Positions 51,788 through 60,714 of a stretch of DNA of 64,000 nucleotides are shown piece by piece; the stretch's first letter is position 1; each line of letters starts with the position of its first letter. Source of the stretch: Sporothrix humicola. Lineage: Eukaryota; Ascomycota; Sordariomycetes; Ophiostomatales; Ophiostomataceae. The notes beneath the pieces are model-generated. The model searched no databases. It was not told the DNA's origin and saw nothing but the letters and a program-made list of their open reading frames with translations. The stretch covers positions 248,001 through 312,000 of the forward strand of contig WNYE01000006.1 in NCBI GenBank assembly GCA_021396245.1, given 5' to 3'. A program made the position numbers and the translations under genes.

Positions 51788-54700
51788 ATGGAGCCCCAAT
51801 CCCCGCCCAAGAGAATGACGCGTGCACGCGCTGCCGCGAAAGCAACAACCAGCGATTCTGTTTCCGCCTCCTCCACATCCACGGCTGCAGCTTCGCGAGC
51901 CAAATCGACAACTGCTTCCTCCAGAGCACGCACATCCACAGCTACAGCCACGACCGCGTCGGCTGCCGCGAAACGCAAACTCCGCACCGAAGACGTCGAG
52001 ACCGACAACGAGCAGGACGAGCTCGGACTGCCGGCGCCCACAATGCAGAAAGTCGTCAAGGCCACCCGCGGCCGGCCCAAGAAGGCAGTGACCGCTGAGC
52101 CCGAGGCAGAGACCACAGCAACAGCACCGGCACCAGCACCGCGTCCGCGTGGACGGCCACCGACAAAAAAGGCACCCGTGCCTGAGGCAGCCAAGGCAGA
52201 GCCTGCACGGCCATCTTCACGCGCGTCGACAACTGCTCCAGCTCCAGCATCTACGACCGCCGCACGTGCAACAAGAGCGAAAAAGACGGTGACGCTGGCC
52301 GACGATGCTGGTGAAGAGCCGGCCAAGAAGCGGGCGACGCGTGCACGGGCGACATCTGCCACGGTGAGCTCGGCAGCGGCAGCGAGTGCTACCTCCTCTA
52401 CAACGACACGCATTTCTGTCCGCAGTGCTTCAGCTACGGTGGCTTCCAAGTCGGCGACGACGGGCATCAAGAAGAAGGTCACCTTTGAGGAGCCCGAAAA
52501 GGAGAATATCATTCCCGCCATTGGCACGACCAAGAGCAGTAAAGTGCCGACAGCCAAGGCTGCTGCCACTGAAACATCCTCTACAACATCTGCCGGTCTC
52601 AAGGCCAAGCCCGTCCGCCGTGCTGCCTCTACGACAAAGGCTGCCACTGCGGCCTCCTCGACGACTGCCCGCTCGAGAACGGCCTCGGGCAAGGCCGCGT
52701 CTGACAAGCCGTCGGCACCGCTGAGCCCTAAGAAGGTGACGCAGATGCGGCTGGCGCGTGATTTCGACGTTGACTCGGAGGACGAGCTGGGCGCCAGTGA
52801 CGAGTCCCACCTCAAGCCGTTTGAGCGCAGCCCGACTAAGCCCTCGCTGGCTTCTGGCATCACGCCCGCCGAGCGCAATAAGGCACTGACCAATGCCGGT
52901 CTCGATCTTGAATCGTCGACCCGTGACGTCACTGCCAATATTGCGGCTACGACAACCTTGGCTGCTCCTGACCTGCAGGCCGGCCTTCTCAAGAGCCCTG
53001 CTCGCCGTCCTCCTCCATCGCCTGCCAAAGAAGGCCTTATGAACTCGCCCGCTCGCCGTCTGGATGGCCTCGTGCCCATGGAGGGTGTCTTCGCCTCGAC
53101 CAAGAAAGCCAACCAGAACAACAGCGACAGCAACGGTGCCAACAACAAGGCCCCTTCTTCTGCCCTCTTCTCCCCTGCGAAGCGTTTCCCAGTTCACCCT
53201 AAGGCTCATGCTGCTGGTGGCCCGGATGACACGCTTCGCTCGCCCATGAAGCTGTCTCTTCTGCAGACGCCTGCCAAGCGTCCTGCATCGCCCGTCAAAG
53301 CGGCTATTCTGCTGCAGCGTCCGGACATGAAGCCTTCCACTCTCAGTGCCAAGGCCGACCTCATTGCCTCGTCTCCTGAGCCCAAGTCGACTCTTGTCAA
53401 AGACAAGCCGGCTATGGGCGAGATTCAGGAAGAGGCTGATGGCGACGAGACTGAGGAAGAGGCCGAGGAGGTGGACGGGGTTGAACAGGCTGATGTGTCT
53501 GATGGCGAAGACGCCGATGTTGACGACAATGGTGACGAGAGTGATGGTGAGAACAGCAACGACAAGACCGAGTCTCTGACCCAGATGCTCAACGACATGG
53601 CTGCCGACGCTGAGTCTGCCATGCCTGATTCTCCTTCGCGCCGGCGCTTCCCCGGTCGCCTGTCGGCTGTTCTTCCTCGCGACGCCGATCCCACTCTGGA
53701 ACTTGATGTTGACGTTGACGAGGCTGCTGCCGAGGACGACCTCCCTCCCGGCGAGCCCATGGACGTCGACGAGTCGATACTCGGCGCTGCCACGGCTCTC
53801 GTGGCCATGTCGCCGCCCAAGCCCAAGGCGGCTCCCTCGGGTGTCTTTGGTCTCCGTGCCAAGGATTTGGATGATTGCGGCAACGACGACGACATGGACT
53901 CGGATAACGACGTGACCACTCGTCTGCCTTTTGTCTCGAATGACGAGATGCCGGCTACTCCCTGCCCGGCCAAGACTCCCTCGGGCAGATCTGCGCGTGC
54001 AAGCATGGGCGGCCAGAGCACGGCCAAGCGTCATAAGATGGGCAAGTTTGGCTTTACCCCCCTGGCCGACCAGCTCAACGGCTGGAAGGTGCGCAGCCCT
54101 GCCAAGCAGGCGGCTGCCACCCCGACACCCGCCCAAGACGAGGCTCCCAAGGTGTCGCCTGATGTGTCTGACGTGTCTGTCATGCCCTCCTACTTTGACG
54201 ACGCTATGGCCGTTCAGTCTGCAACTAGCCAGAACGAGAGTCAGAACCAAAGCCACAGCGAAATCACTGTGCCATCGGACGATAAGGACTGCGCTGGCCT
54301 GATGGAGAACGTCGTGCTTCAACAAGAGGTCGAGACGCCCGAGTTTGACGATGATCTTGTTGTCACCGAGGAAGACCTGGACCTGGCCCAAGAGGCCAAT
54401 GAAATGTCGCTTATGGAGCCGGCCGAGCTCGCCGATATCATCCACATGCCCCAGACCTCGGACGATGCCATGTCGGAGGCCAGCCAGGAGTACGGCGATG
54501 AGAATGCCATTCCCATCGACCCTGCCCTGCTGGCCGAGAGCGGTGCATCGCCTGTCGCTGTCCCGCCTGTGACGCCGCAGCGTGTTCTGACGCGCACTTT
54601 CCACACCGTCTCCAAGGTCCCGCTGAAGCCGGCCGATGACTCAACCCCTACTCAGCCGTCGTTCCGCCGTCGCAGCATGAGCGCTTCGCGTTTGCCTACC

Positions 54701-56158
54701 TCGTCGCGGCGTCGCTCGAGTATTAGCGCTGCAAGCAACTCTAACAAGGCTGTCACCGCTTCGACTGCTGGCTCAGGTAACAACAGCCCCAGCAAGGGCC
54801 TCACCCGGAGCGCGACTGTCATCTCCTACTCGCCGTCGAAGAAGGATGGTCGCCGCGAGAGCCGCCGCGACAGCCGCCGCAGAAGCCGCCGTGAGTCTTT
54901 TGGCGGGCCTGCCCTGACTCTTGAGGATGCTCTGTTTGACAGCAGCGAGGACGAGAGTCCCGACGTTCTGAACCAGCCCGAGGTATCTGTCTCGGTTACT
55001 GCTCCGTCTCCTGCCCGCTCGGCTCGTTCGACTGCCCCGTCTGCCCCCGTCACACCGGCCAAATCCAACGACGACGCTGACGGAGCTTGGTCGACTGCCG
55101 GCACGCCTGCTCGTACTCCTCGCCGCGATCTGGATCCTGCTCTTCTCCGCGGCGCCGTTGTCTTTGTCGACGTGCACACGACCGAAGGTGCCGATGCTAG
55201 TGCCATCTTTGTCGAGCTGCTGACCCAGATGGGTGCGCAGTGTGTCAAGACCTGGTCGTGGAGCCCGGCGAGCAGCCTTTCCTCTTCAGACGGAAAGGAA
55301 GGCAACGACTCGTCGCGGGTCGGTATTACGCACGTCGTCTTCAAGGACGGCAGCAAGCGCACGCTCGACAAGGTGCGCGAGAGCAACGGCGTTGTCCAGT
55401 GCGTCGGCGTCAGCTGGGTCCTGGACTGCGAGCGCAGCAACCAGTGGCAGGACGAGGCGCCTTACTACATTGACACGGACCTGATGCCCCGCGGCGGCAG
55501 CTCCCGTCGTCGCCGGAGCATGGAGCCCGAGGCGTTGGCTAATATCAACGGCATTCTCGTGTCCATGTCGACGCCCGCCAAGCAGACGGGCGGTCCCTCG
55601 GCCGCTGTCCGCGAATGCCGCACCGCTCCTCCCCCGAGCACGCCCATGAACCGCCGTGACAGCACTTTGTGGATGCGCACGCCGGATGATGAGGATGAGA
55701 AGCGTCGTCGCAGCAGTGTTAATGGCAACGGCAACGGCGACTACGATTACAACGACGACCAAGAGAACGGCAATGTTGACGCCTACGGCGAGCCCGACTG
55801 GGGCATGGCGGGTATGTTGACGCCTGTGCCCAAGACGCCCGCTCCCGAGGCCATTGCGCGCTACGCCGCCAACCTGGTTCCCTCGTCGCCCTACGGTAGT
55901 GACGGCAGCGACTACCAGTACGGCGGATACGACAACGACGACGACACGCTGGCCTCGAACCAGTTCTCCCAAGAACCGCTGGTGACGCGCACGTGCCCGC
56001 CGAAGCAGCAGCGGTCGGTGTCGTACCACGAGCTCGGCGCGGGCATCCTGTCGCGCGAAAAGGACGAGGGCGTGCTGATGCGGCTGATGGCTGCGCGCCG
56101 CAAGAGCCTGCAGTTTGCGCCCAAGATTGCGAGCCCTCTTTCCAAGGCCTGGAATTAG
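51788..56158 (+). CDS. AT-hook and BRCT domain chromatin protein
   Basis: A single exon encodes 1456 residues from MEPQSPPKRMTRARAAAKAT; the frame upstream has only a TTG. Two AT-hooks are at residues 94-99 (RGRPKK) and 119-128 (RPRGRPPTKK). Ser/Thr-Pro-x-Lys/Arg motifs recur (LKSPARRP, NSPARRL, FSPAKRF, QTPAKRP), probable CDK sites. An acidic stretch follows at about residues 545-600. One BRCT domain lies at about 1118-1225 (LLRGAVVFVDVHTTEGADA, GITHVVFKDG, GVSWVLDCERSNQW). The layout resembles fungal microcephalin-like single-BRCT proteins, which act in chromosome condensation or DNA damage signalling, but I cannot name an orthologue. An Arg-Ser repeat (RRESRRDSRRRSRRES) is at about 1020. 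Confidence 0.85.
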   Translation: MEPQSPPKRMTRARAAAKATTSDSVSASSTSTAAASRAKSTTASSRARTSTATATTASAAAKRKLRTEDVETDNEQDELGLPAPTMQKVVKATRGRPKKAVTAEPEAETTATAPAPAPRPRGRPPTKKAPVPEAAKAEPARPSSRASTTAPAPASTTAARATRAKKTVTLADDAGEEPAKKRATRARATSATVSSAAAASATSSTTTRISVRSASATVASKSATTGIKKKVTFEEPEKENIIPAIGTTKSSKVPTAKAAATETSSTTSAGLKAKPVRRAASTTKAATAASSTTARSRTASGKAASDKPSAPLSPKKVTQMRLARDFDVDSEDELGASDESHLKPFERSPTKPSLASGITPAERNKALTNAGLDLESSTRDVTANIAATTTLAAPDLQAGLLKSPARRPPPSPAKEGLMNSPARRLDGLVPMEGVFASTKKANQNNSDSNGANNKAPSSALFSPAKRFPVHPKAHAAGGPDDTLRSPMKLSLLQTPAKRPASPVKAAILLQRPDMKPSTLSAKADLIASSPEPKSTLVKDKPAMGEIQEEADGDETEEEAEEVDGVEQADVSDGEDADVDDNGDESDGENSNDKTESLTQMLNDMAADAESAMPDSPSRRRFPGRLSAVLPRDADPTLELDVDVDEAAAEDDLPPGEPMDVDESILGAATALVAMSPPKPKAAPSGVFGLRAKDLDDCGNDDDMDSDNDVTTRLPFVSNDEMPATPCPAKTPSGRSARASMGGQSTAKRHKMGKFGFTPLADQLNGWKVRSPAKQAAATPTPAQDEAPKVSPDVSDVSVMPSYFDDAMAVQSATSQNESQNQSHSEITVPSDDKDCAGLMENVVLQQEVETPEFDDDLVVTEEDLDLAQEANEMSLMEPAELADIIHMPQTSDDAMSEASQEYGDENAIPIDPALLAESGASPVAVPPVTPQRVLTRTFHTVSKVPLKPADDSTPTQPSFRRRSMSASRLPTSSRRRSSISAASNSNKAVTASTAGSGNNSPSKGLTRSATVISYSPSKKDGRRESRRDSRRRSRRESFGGPALTLEDALFDSSEDESPDVLNQPEVSVSVTAPSPARSARSTAPSAPVTPAKSNDDADGAWSTAGTPARTPRRDLDPALLRGAVVFVDVHTTEGADASAIFVELLTQMGAQCVKTWSWSPASSLSSSDGKEGNDSSRVGITHVVFKDGSKRTLDKVRESNGVVQCVGVSWVLDCERSNQWQDEAPYYIDTDLMPRGGSSRRRRSMEPEALANINGILVSMSTPAKQTGGPSAAVRECRTAPPPSTPMNRRDSTLWMRTPDDEDEKRRRSSVNGNGNGDYDYNDDQENGNVDAYGEPDWGMAGMLTPVPKTPAPEAIARYAANLVPSSPYGSDGSDYQYGGYDNDDDTLASNQFSQEPLVTRTCPPKQQRSVSYHELGAGILSREKDEGVLMRLMAARRKSLQFAPKIASPLSKAWN

Positions 56159-56989
56159 GGTGTTGAGAGGTGTTGACAGGATGTGTCTCATTTGATTTAC
56201 GGTGGTTTGTTTCCTTTTTTTTTTTTTTTTGTGTGTTTCTGTTTATTTGGCTCATGTGCATACTGCATGGCTTCCGTCGAGACATCATGGAACTGGCGTT
56301 TTTGGTTATGGGGAATAAGAGATGGTCATCTTGTTCCTCTTGATTGTTTCCCGGGCATTCTGGTATTTTGGCTGTTTTTGTTTTCTGTTTTTCACTTTCC
56401 ACTTTTTGAGAGTCTCTGCCGAAAGTGCAGATGGACCATTGACCATACATCCTTTAACTACAATTTTGATTCTTTCTCTTGATTTTTGATGATGTTGAGT
56501 GTTGATAGTTGTTGATTTGACGTCCGTCAGTGTCAGTGTCAAACTGTAAGTGGACCAATTGAATGAGGGTTGAGAGTGGGTCCACATCGAAAGTCGTCGT
56601 CATGCAGGCCCAACAGGGTAAAGTTTGGCTCAGATCCTTGTCTCACAGCTCCCGAGTTGTCACAATGCGCACTGGAAAAGGCTGAATGGTCTGGACCTCT
56701 GCGATAAGGGAGAGTTGATGGTCGATTGCGTATGCTTCCTGAATTGGCGGTTACTCCGATCAACTTTTGTTTTAAACTTATCTCGACTCGATCTGTTTAC
56801 ACCTCATTATATTTTTCACTTCAAGCCTTTGCCTCCGACACTCAATTATCTGCCAAATTATGACGATGATCGCCAGCATGCGGTAGACATTCTCGCTGAC
56901 GTCAAATTACCCGGCATCCCTTCTGTATCTCACCCGGACATCGTCAACCTCTGCCGACCTCTATCTAATCAACCACAGCCTTGTCGACA
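56159..56989. other. Intergenic between the BRCT gene and the secreted-protein gene
   Basis: About 830 bases with a run of 16 T near 56216-56230 just after the BRCT stop. The 3' flank is T-rich; the right half is the promoter of the next gene. No gene seen. Confidence 0.5.
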
Positions 56990-59269
56990 ATGGCGGTACT
57001 CTCACGATCGCGATTACGAACGACAGCGTGGCTAACGGCCGTGGTGGCTATTCTCGTTTCTTCTCTCGCGGATCCAGTCGACGCCGCCGTCCGCATTCCA
57101 GTCTCTGATGAGCACGTCCAACGACCGATTGGTGACAACATCGACACACGGCCACCACATCATCGTTACACACCCCCTCTCAACTTTTCGTCGTCCGCGC
57201 CGCACCTCTTCTCGTCCGCCTACAGCCTCTTGCAGCAATGGGCCAACACCGTCTTTCCCAACGGCCACTCTCTGGCAGCAGCCACCATCCCGGCGTACAC
57301 TCTGCTGTACCACGGCTTGCGAGCCGACAAGACCGAAGACGACCCCGAATCACTCTCGCCCCCGAGCCCCGAATGGCTCGCCATGGATCTAGAAATGGCG
57401 TACGGTATCATGGGCTCTTCGCGGCGGTCCTGGCTGCTGTCGTACCAGACAACGAGACCGGTCAGAGTCCTGTATGTCGACGGCGAGTCGGCGGCTCTGA
57501 TGGGGCTGGGCCAAATGGACACGCAGATGTTGCTGTTATATGGGAACGTCACGGGCCCAACACATGGTGGCGATGGGCGGCACTTTGGCGGCCTAACGGA
57601 CGAGTACGATCGCGCGCGGGGGATGTGCGACTGGCTGGAGCGGCAGGGCCTAAGGGGCCGCGGCTGGGGCTACGAAGGCATTGTGCGGATGAACGCCGGC
57701 TTCGAGGTGATTTGGTGCGACTTTATGAGCGACAGTCTGAGGCTGCTGAGCCGACTGAACGTGACGGCTCCTCTCAATCCGGAGGAGGATGAAGACGACG
57801 AAGAAGAGGTCCACAAAGCAGAACAGTCGTACTACACACTGCCGCCTGTGCCGACGAGGAGTGACCGCGTTGTCGAGCCCACCAACCCGCCACCGCCGCC
57901 AAACTGGGGAGGTGGCGGCCCATACGGCCCTAAGTTTCCTGGTGATGATGACGACGTCCCTGACAAAGGAGAGGAGCCGTTCTTGACATCCCAAGGCTGG
58001 GGCTGGTTCGAGAGCGCCACATGGCATTATGGAGCCTCGCGGGCCGGCCCGGGGGCGGGCGAGACGCGAGTCCAGATCGACAACTGCGGCATTCTGAGCT
58101 ACTATGCGCCGCGGTACGATGGGAGCGAGTTGGCCCTGTCGCGCGCCCAAGACGAGCAGAAGCGCCTGAATCTTACAGCCGACGGACAGTGGACCCCTTC
58201 GTCGTCGGTTAACCGCACGATCGCCCTCCGCCAGTTGGGCCGCCGTCGACGGTTCCATCATCTAGGCAACGCCAGCGTCGAGGATGCACTGATGATGCGC
58301 CGCAGTTCAGAGGCAGCGTTGGCGCGGACGCTGTCTGCGCATCCCCAGGGTGGCGACGATAGTAGTCCGGTCTGCTCGGGCGCATCGTGGACGCTGATCC
58401 TGGCGGAGATTGTGCAGCGCACGGCGCGTCATTTGAAGACCGTCGAGAGCATTCTTTTGGATGGGCCGTCAGCTTCTGTCACCAAGAACAAGACACAGAC
58501 GCGCGACTGGCTGCACCGTTTACGAAACCAGAACCACATGTTCATGGTGGGCTACCTGGAGTATCCGACTCAGACAAAGAGCGGTGATACTTCTTCATGG
58601 CTGCCCAACTCGGCACTGTTTAACCGCACACTGTCTCTCTGCCGTTTCCGGTACACAAGACTGTTTGCCGACGACAGCGCCAACTTTGAACGCAGCCAGC
58701 TGCCGCCCGAAGAAGACGATATGCGCTGGGCCATTGAAGAGACCTACGGAACGCTGTGTGCAGAGCTGCTAGGCATTGGCTTTGACGTTGAGCGGACGTG
58801 GGCAGACATGTACATGCCATCCGGCGACAAGAAGACCGAGAGCAACGACCTCGCCTCCTCCACGACCCGCTGGCTCGACCAGCTGACCGAGCTGATCGCC
58901 TGGCTCGGCTGGGAGAGCGAGTTTATCGGCTGCAACCGCGTCTGCGACTGGCACGAGCGCTGCTTTATTCCCATGTGGCCGATGCTGGGCAGGCAAGAGC
59001 GAGGCGGCATGGACGGACCGAGAGGGCCACCGGGGGGAGCGAAACCCGGCAAAGGAGGACCTGGAGGAGGACCTGGAGGAGGACCTGGAGGAGGCCCTGG
59101 AGGCTACCCTGGAGGACCTGGCCACGGCCCGCCTGGCAATGGATCCCATGGCGGGGGAAGAGGTCCTCCTGGCTTTGGATTCCCCCGCACTCCGGCTATG
59201 ATGGGCGACGATACCGATCTGTGGGAGCCGAAATGCGTTGAGGTGTCCTACATTATGGGGCGGAGGTAG
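56990..59269 (+). CDS. Uncharacterised secreted fungal protein with Gly-Pro tail
   Basis: The first ATG (56990) gives 759 residues; a TTG nine bases earlier is not used. The N-terminus MAVLSRSRLRTTAWLTAVVA to about residue 32 is a signal peptide ending SLADPVDA. Conserved-looking segments are YTLLYHGL, SPEWLAMDLEMAYGIM, RPVRVLYVDGESAALMG, GRGWGYEGIVRMNAGFEVIW and CDF. These match a family of secreted fungal proteins I recall without a known function. Several Asn-x-Ser/Thr sites suggest glycosylation. A central acidic patch (EEDEDDEEE) and a Pro-rich part lie near residues 265-330. The C-terminal tail from about residue 689 is Gly-Gly-Pro repeats, followed by a short tail with a conserved Cys. 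Function is unknown. Confidence 0.8.
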   Translation: MAVLSRSRLRTTAWLTAVVAILVSSLADPVDAAVRIPVSDEHVQRPIGDNIDTRPPHHRYTPPLNFSSSAPHLFSSAYSLLQQWANTVFPNGHSLAAATIPAYTLLYHGLRADKTEDDPESLSPPSPEWLAMDLEMAYGIMGSSRRSWLLSYQTTRPVRVLYVDGESAALMGLGQMDTQMLLLYGNVTGPTHGGDGRHFGGLTDEYDRARGMCDWLERQGLRGRGWGYEGIVRMNAGFEVIWCDFMSDSLRLLSRLNVTAPLNPEEDEDDEEEVHKAEQSYYTLPPVPTRSDRVVEPTNPPPPPNWGGGGPYGPKFPGDDDDVPDKGEEPFLTSQGWGWFESATWHYGASRAGPGAGETRVQIDNCGILSYYAPRYDGSELALSRAQDEQKRLNLTADGQWTPSSSVNRTIALRQLGRRRRFHHLGNASVEDALMMRRSSEAALARTLSAHPQGGDDSSPVCSGASWTLILAEIVQRTARHLKTVESILLDGPSASVTKNKTQTRDWLHRLRNQNHMFMVGYLEYPTQTKSGDTSSWLPNSALFNRTLSLCRFRYTRLFADDSANFERSQLPPEEDDMRWAIEETYGTLCAELLGIGFDVERTWADMYMPSGDKKTESNDLASSTTRWLDQLTELIAWLGWESEFIGCNRVCDWHERCFIPMWPMLGRQERGGMDGPRGPPGGAKPGKGGPGGGPGGGPGGGPGGYPGGPGHGPPGNGSHGGGRGPPGFGFPRTPAMMGDDTDLWEPKCVEVSYIMGRR
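59054..59113 (+). repeat. 12-base coding tandem repeat, five copies
   Basis: Copies of GGAGGACCTGGA, the last two with small changes, encode GGPG units in the tail of the secreted protein. Confidence 0.85.
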
Positions 59270-59418
59270 CCGTCACGATGCGTTTCTTGTTATTTCTCAT
59301 TTTTTATCCGAGCATTCAGCGTTGATCTTGTATATTTTTACATGTTTTTAGCCTTTTATTAGACAATACCCAGACATGAATTCGTTCCTCTAATGTTTTG
59401 TATATGTTCGCATCCTCC

Positions 59419-59832
59419 CTATGCAACCGAAACGTACGCCCGCAGAGCCTTGACGGCATCGCCCTCGTGCTGCTTCAGCAAGTCTGTTGCCTTGACCTTG
59501 GTCATCTCCAGCTCGTTGACCTAAACCGTTAGTGTGTGTTCAGAAGAGAGTAGACGAAGGGAGGCTAAACCCACCAGCAGGGTCACATCCGCCGCGTCCA
59601 CCTTGACCTTCTTGGCCGCCGTGCCGCTCGCGCCCAGCTTCAGGTTCTTCATCGCCTTGTTCATCGCCTCCTGGTCGACGTGCTTGCCGGCATCGTTGCC
59701 GCCACCGACCGAGTCCAGCGACGCCAGAGCGACCGCCGCTTTCCGGTCCTCGGCCGACTTGGCCTGCGCGGCGACGTCGTCTTCGAGGTCCGCGCCCTCG
59801 TGGATGTTGGCTGGTTGGCGGTCTTCGGCCAT
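59419..59832 (-). CDS. HYPK-like protein, NatA-associated UBA/NAC-alpha-type
   Basis: Two exons, 59832-59575 and 59520-59419, flank a 54-base intron (GTGGGT to TTTAG) and give 119 residues. It starts MAEDRQPANIHEGADLEDD, has a helical middle (ALASLDSVGG, EAMNKAMKNLKLG) and ends with a UBA-like domain (VDAADVTLLVNELEMTKVKA, LLKQHEGDAVKALRAYVSVA). This is the layout of the huntingtin-interacting protein K family, which binds and inhibits the ribosome-associated N-terminal acetyltransferase NatA. The intron falls inside the UBA domain, so the frame without splicing looks truncated. The gene is divergent from the DAHP synthase gene. Confidence 0.85.
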
Positions 59833-60714
59833 TGTTTGTGTGTGTGGGTGGGGGAAGGTCGAAGGTGGGAGGTGGTTGTGGAGAAACTTGTGGGAGAGAT
59901 GGTCGTAGAATTGGTTGAGGTTGAAGCGAGGTGAGGTTACGTACTTTGGTGCTCCACCATGGTGATGCTCTTGCCTTGCTCTCCTGCCAAAAAGATGTGG
60001 GGGGTGGGTGGCGAAATGGAGCTCCTGATTGGCTGATTCCACCTACCTCGAGGAAACGCCGATGCTACCCTGAAAAGGCTGTGGCACTAAGTGCACAGCT
60101 ACCTGTGTTACTGAAAACGGACATGTGACGAATGTAGGTCTTTGGGGACAGCGAGGATATGCATATTTTGAGGTGTGATGTCGTTTTTAAACAATAAAAT
60201 ATGTATGGAAACACTAGGAGCAAATATGGTTTTAGAATCGAGCTAATTCACTTTAATATGAGCACTCTGCCGTCACGGACGAGTGCTCGCTGTATTGTGA
60301 TGTCGCCCCACAGTGCCGTGCCGATAGCTCGACTTTTATAAGATGTTTTTCACCTTGACTCACATCAGGAAGGTACAAAGGTACAGCCTTCCATTTTTGC
60401 CTCAACTTCTCAAAACGCTCCCTTTTTCATTCTTTTCTCTTTTCACAGCTTTCAAAATACCAATTGACACCTCAATTCAGGTTCTGACACCCAACAGATT
60501 GGCACATCGTGTTGGCAGAAGAAGGGAAGTCATAAACAGGCGTCTTTGAGCACTGCCGCTTCCAGCAACAAACCGTTCCCACGTGTCATTTCAGCGTTCT
60601 TTGTCTGCGCCTCGAGGATTCCTCATATCTTCCTTTTCCTTTTCATATATCTCTTTTCACACACATTTTCTCAGCTTCTACATTCTTTTTGTTCATTTCT
60701 TCCCATCACACACA
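59833..60714. promoter_or_regulatory. Divergent promoter region, HYPK-like gene and DAHP synthase
   Basis: 882 bases. ATTGG (inverted CCAAT) is near 60029, TATAAG at 60337-60342, and TGACTCA at 60356-60362. The last 300 bases are a T/C-rich leader. No gene seen. Confidence 0.5.
60356..60362 (+). promoter_or_regulatory. Putative CPC-1/Gcn4 site (TGACTCA) of the DAHP synthase gene
   Basis: A perfect 7-base Gcn4/CPC-1 element lies 353 bases before the ATG of an aromatic-amino-acid biosynthesis gene, as expected under general amino-acid control. Its position relative to the transcription start is unknown, and a TATAAG lies just before it. Confidence 0.45.

Noticed and set aside
52430..54604. 724-codon minus frame across the BRCT gene
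   Set aside because: Antisense shadow with Arg/Gly/Leu-rich composition and no domain.
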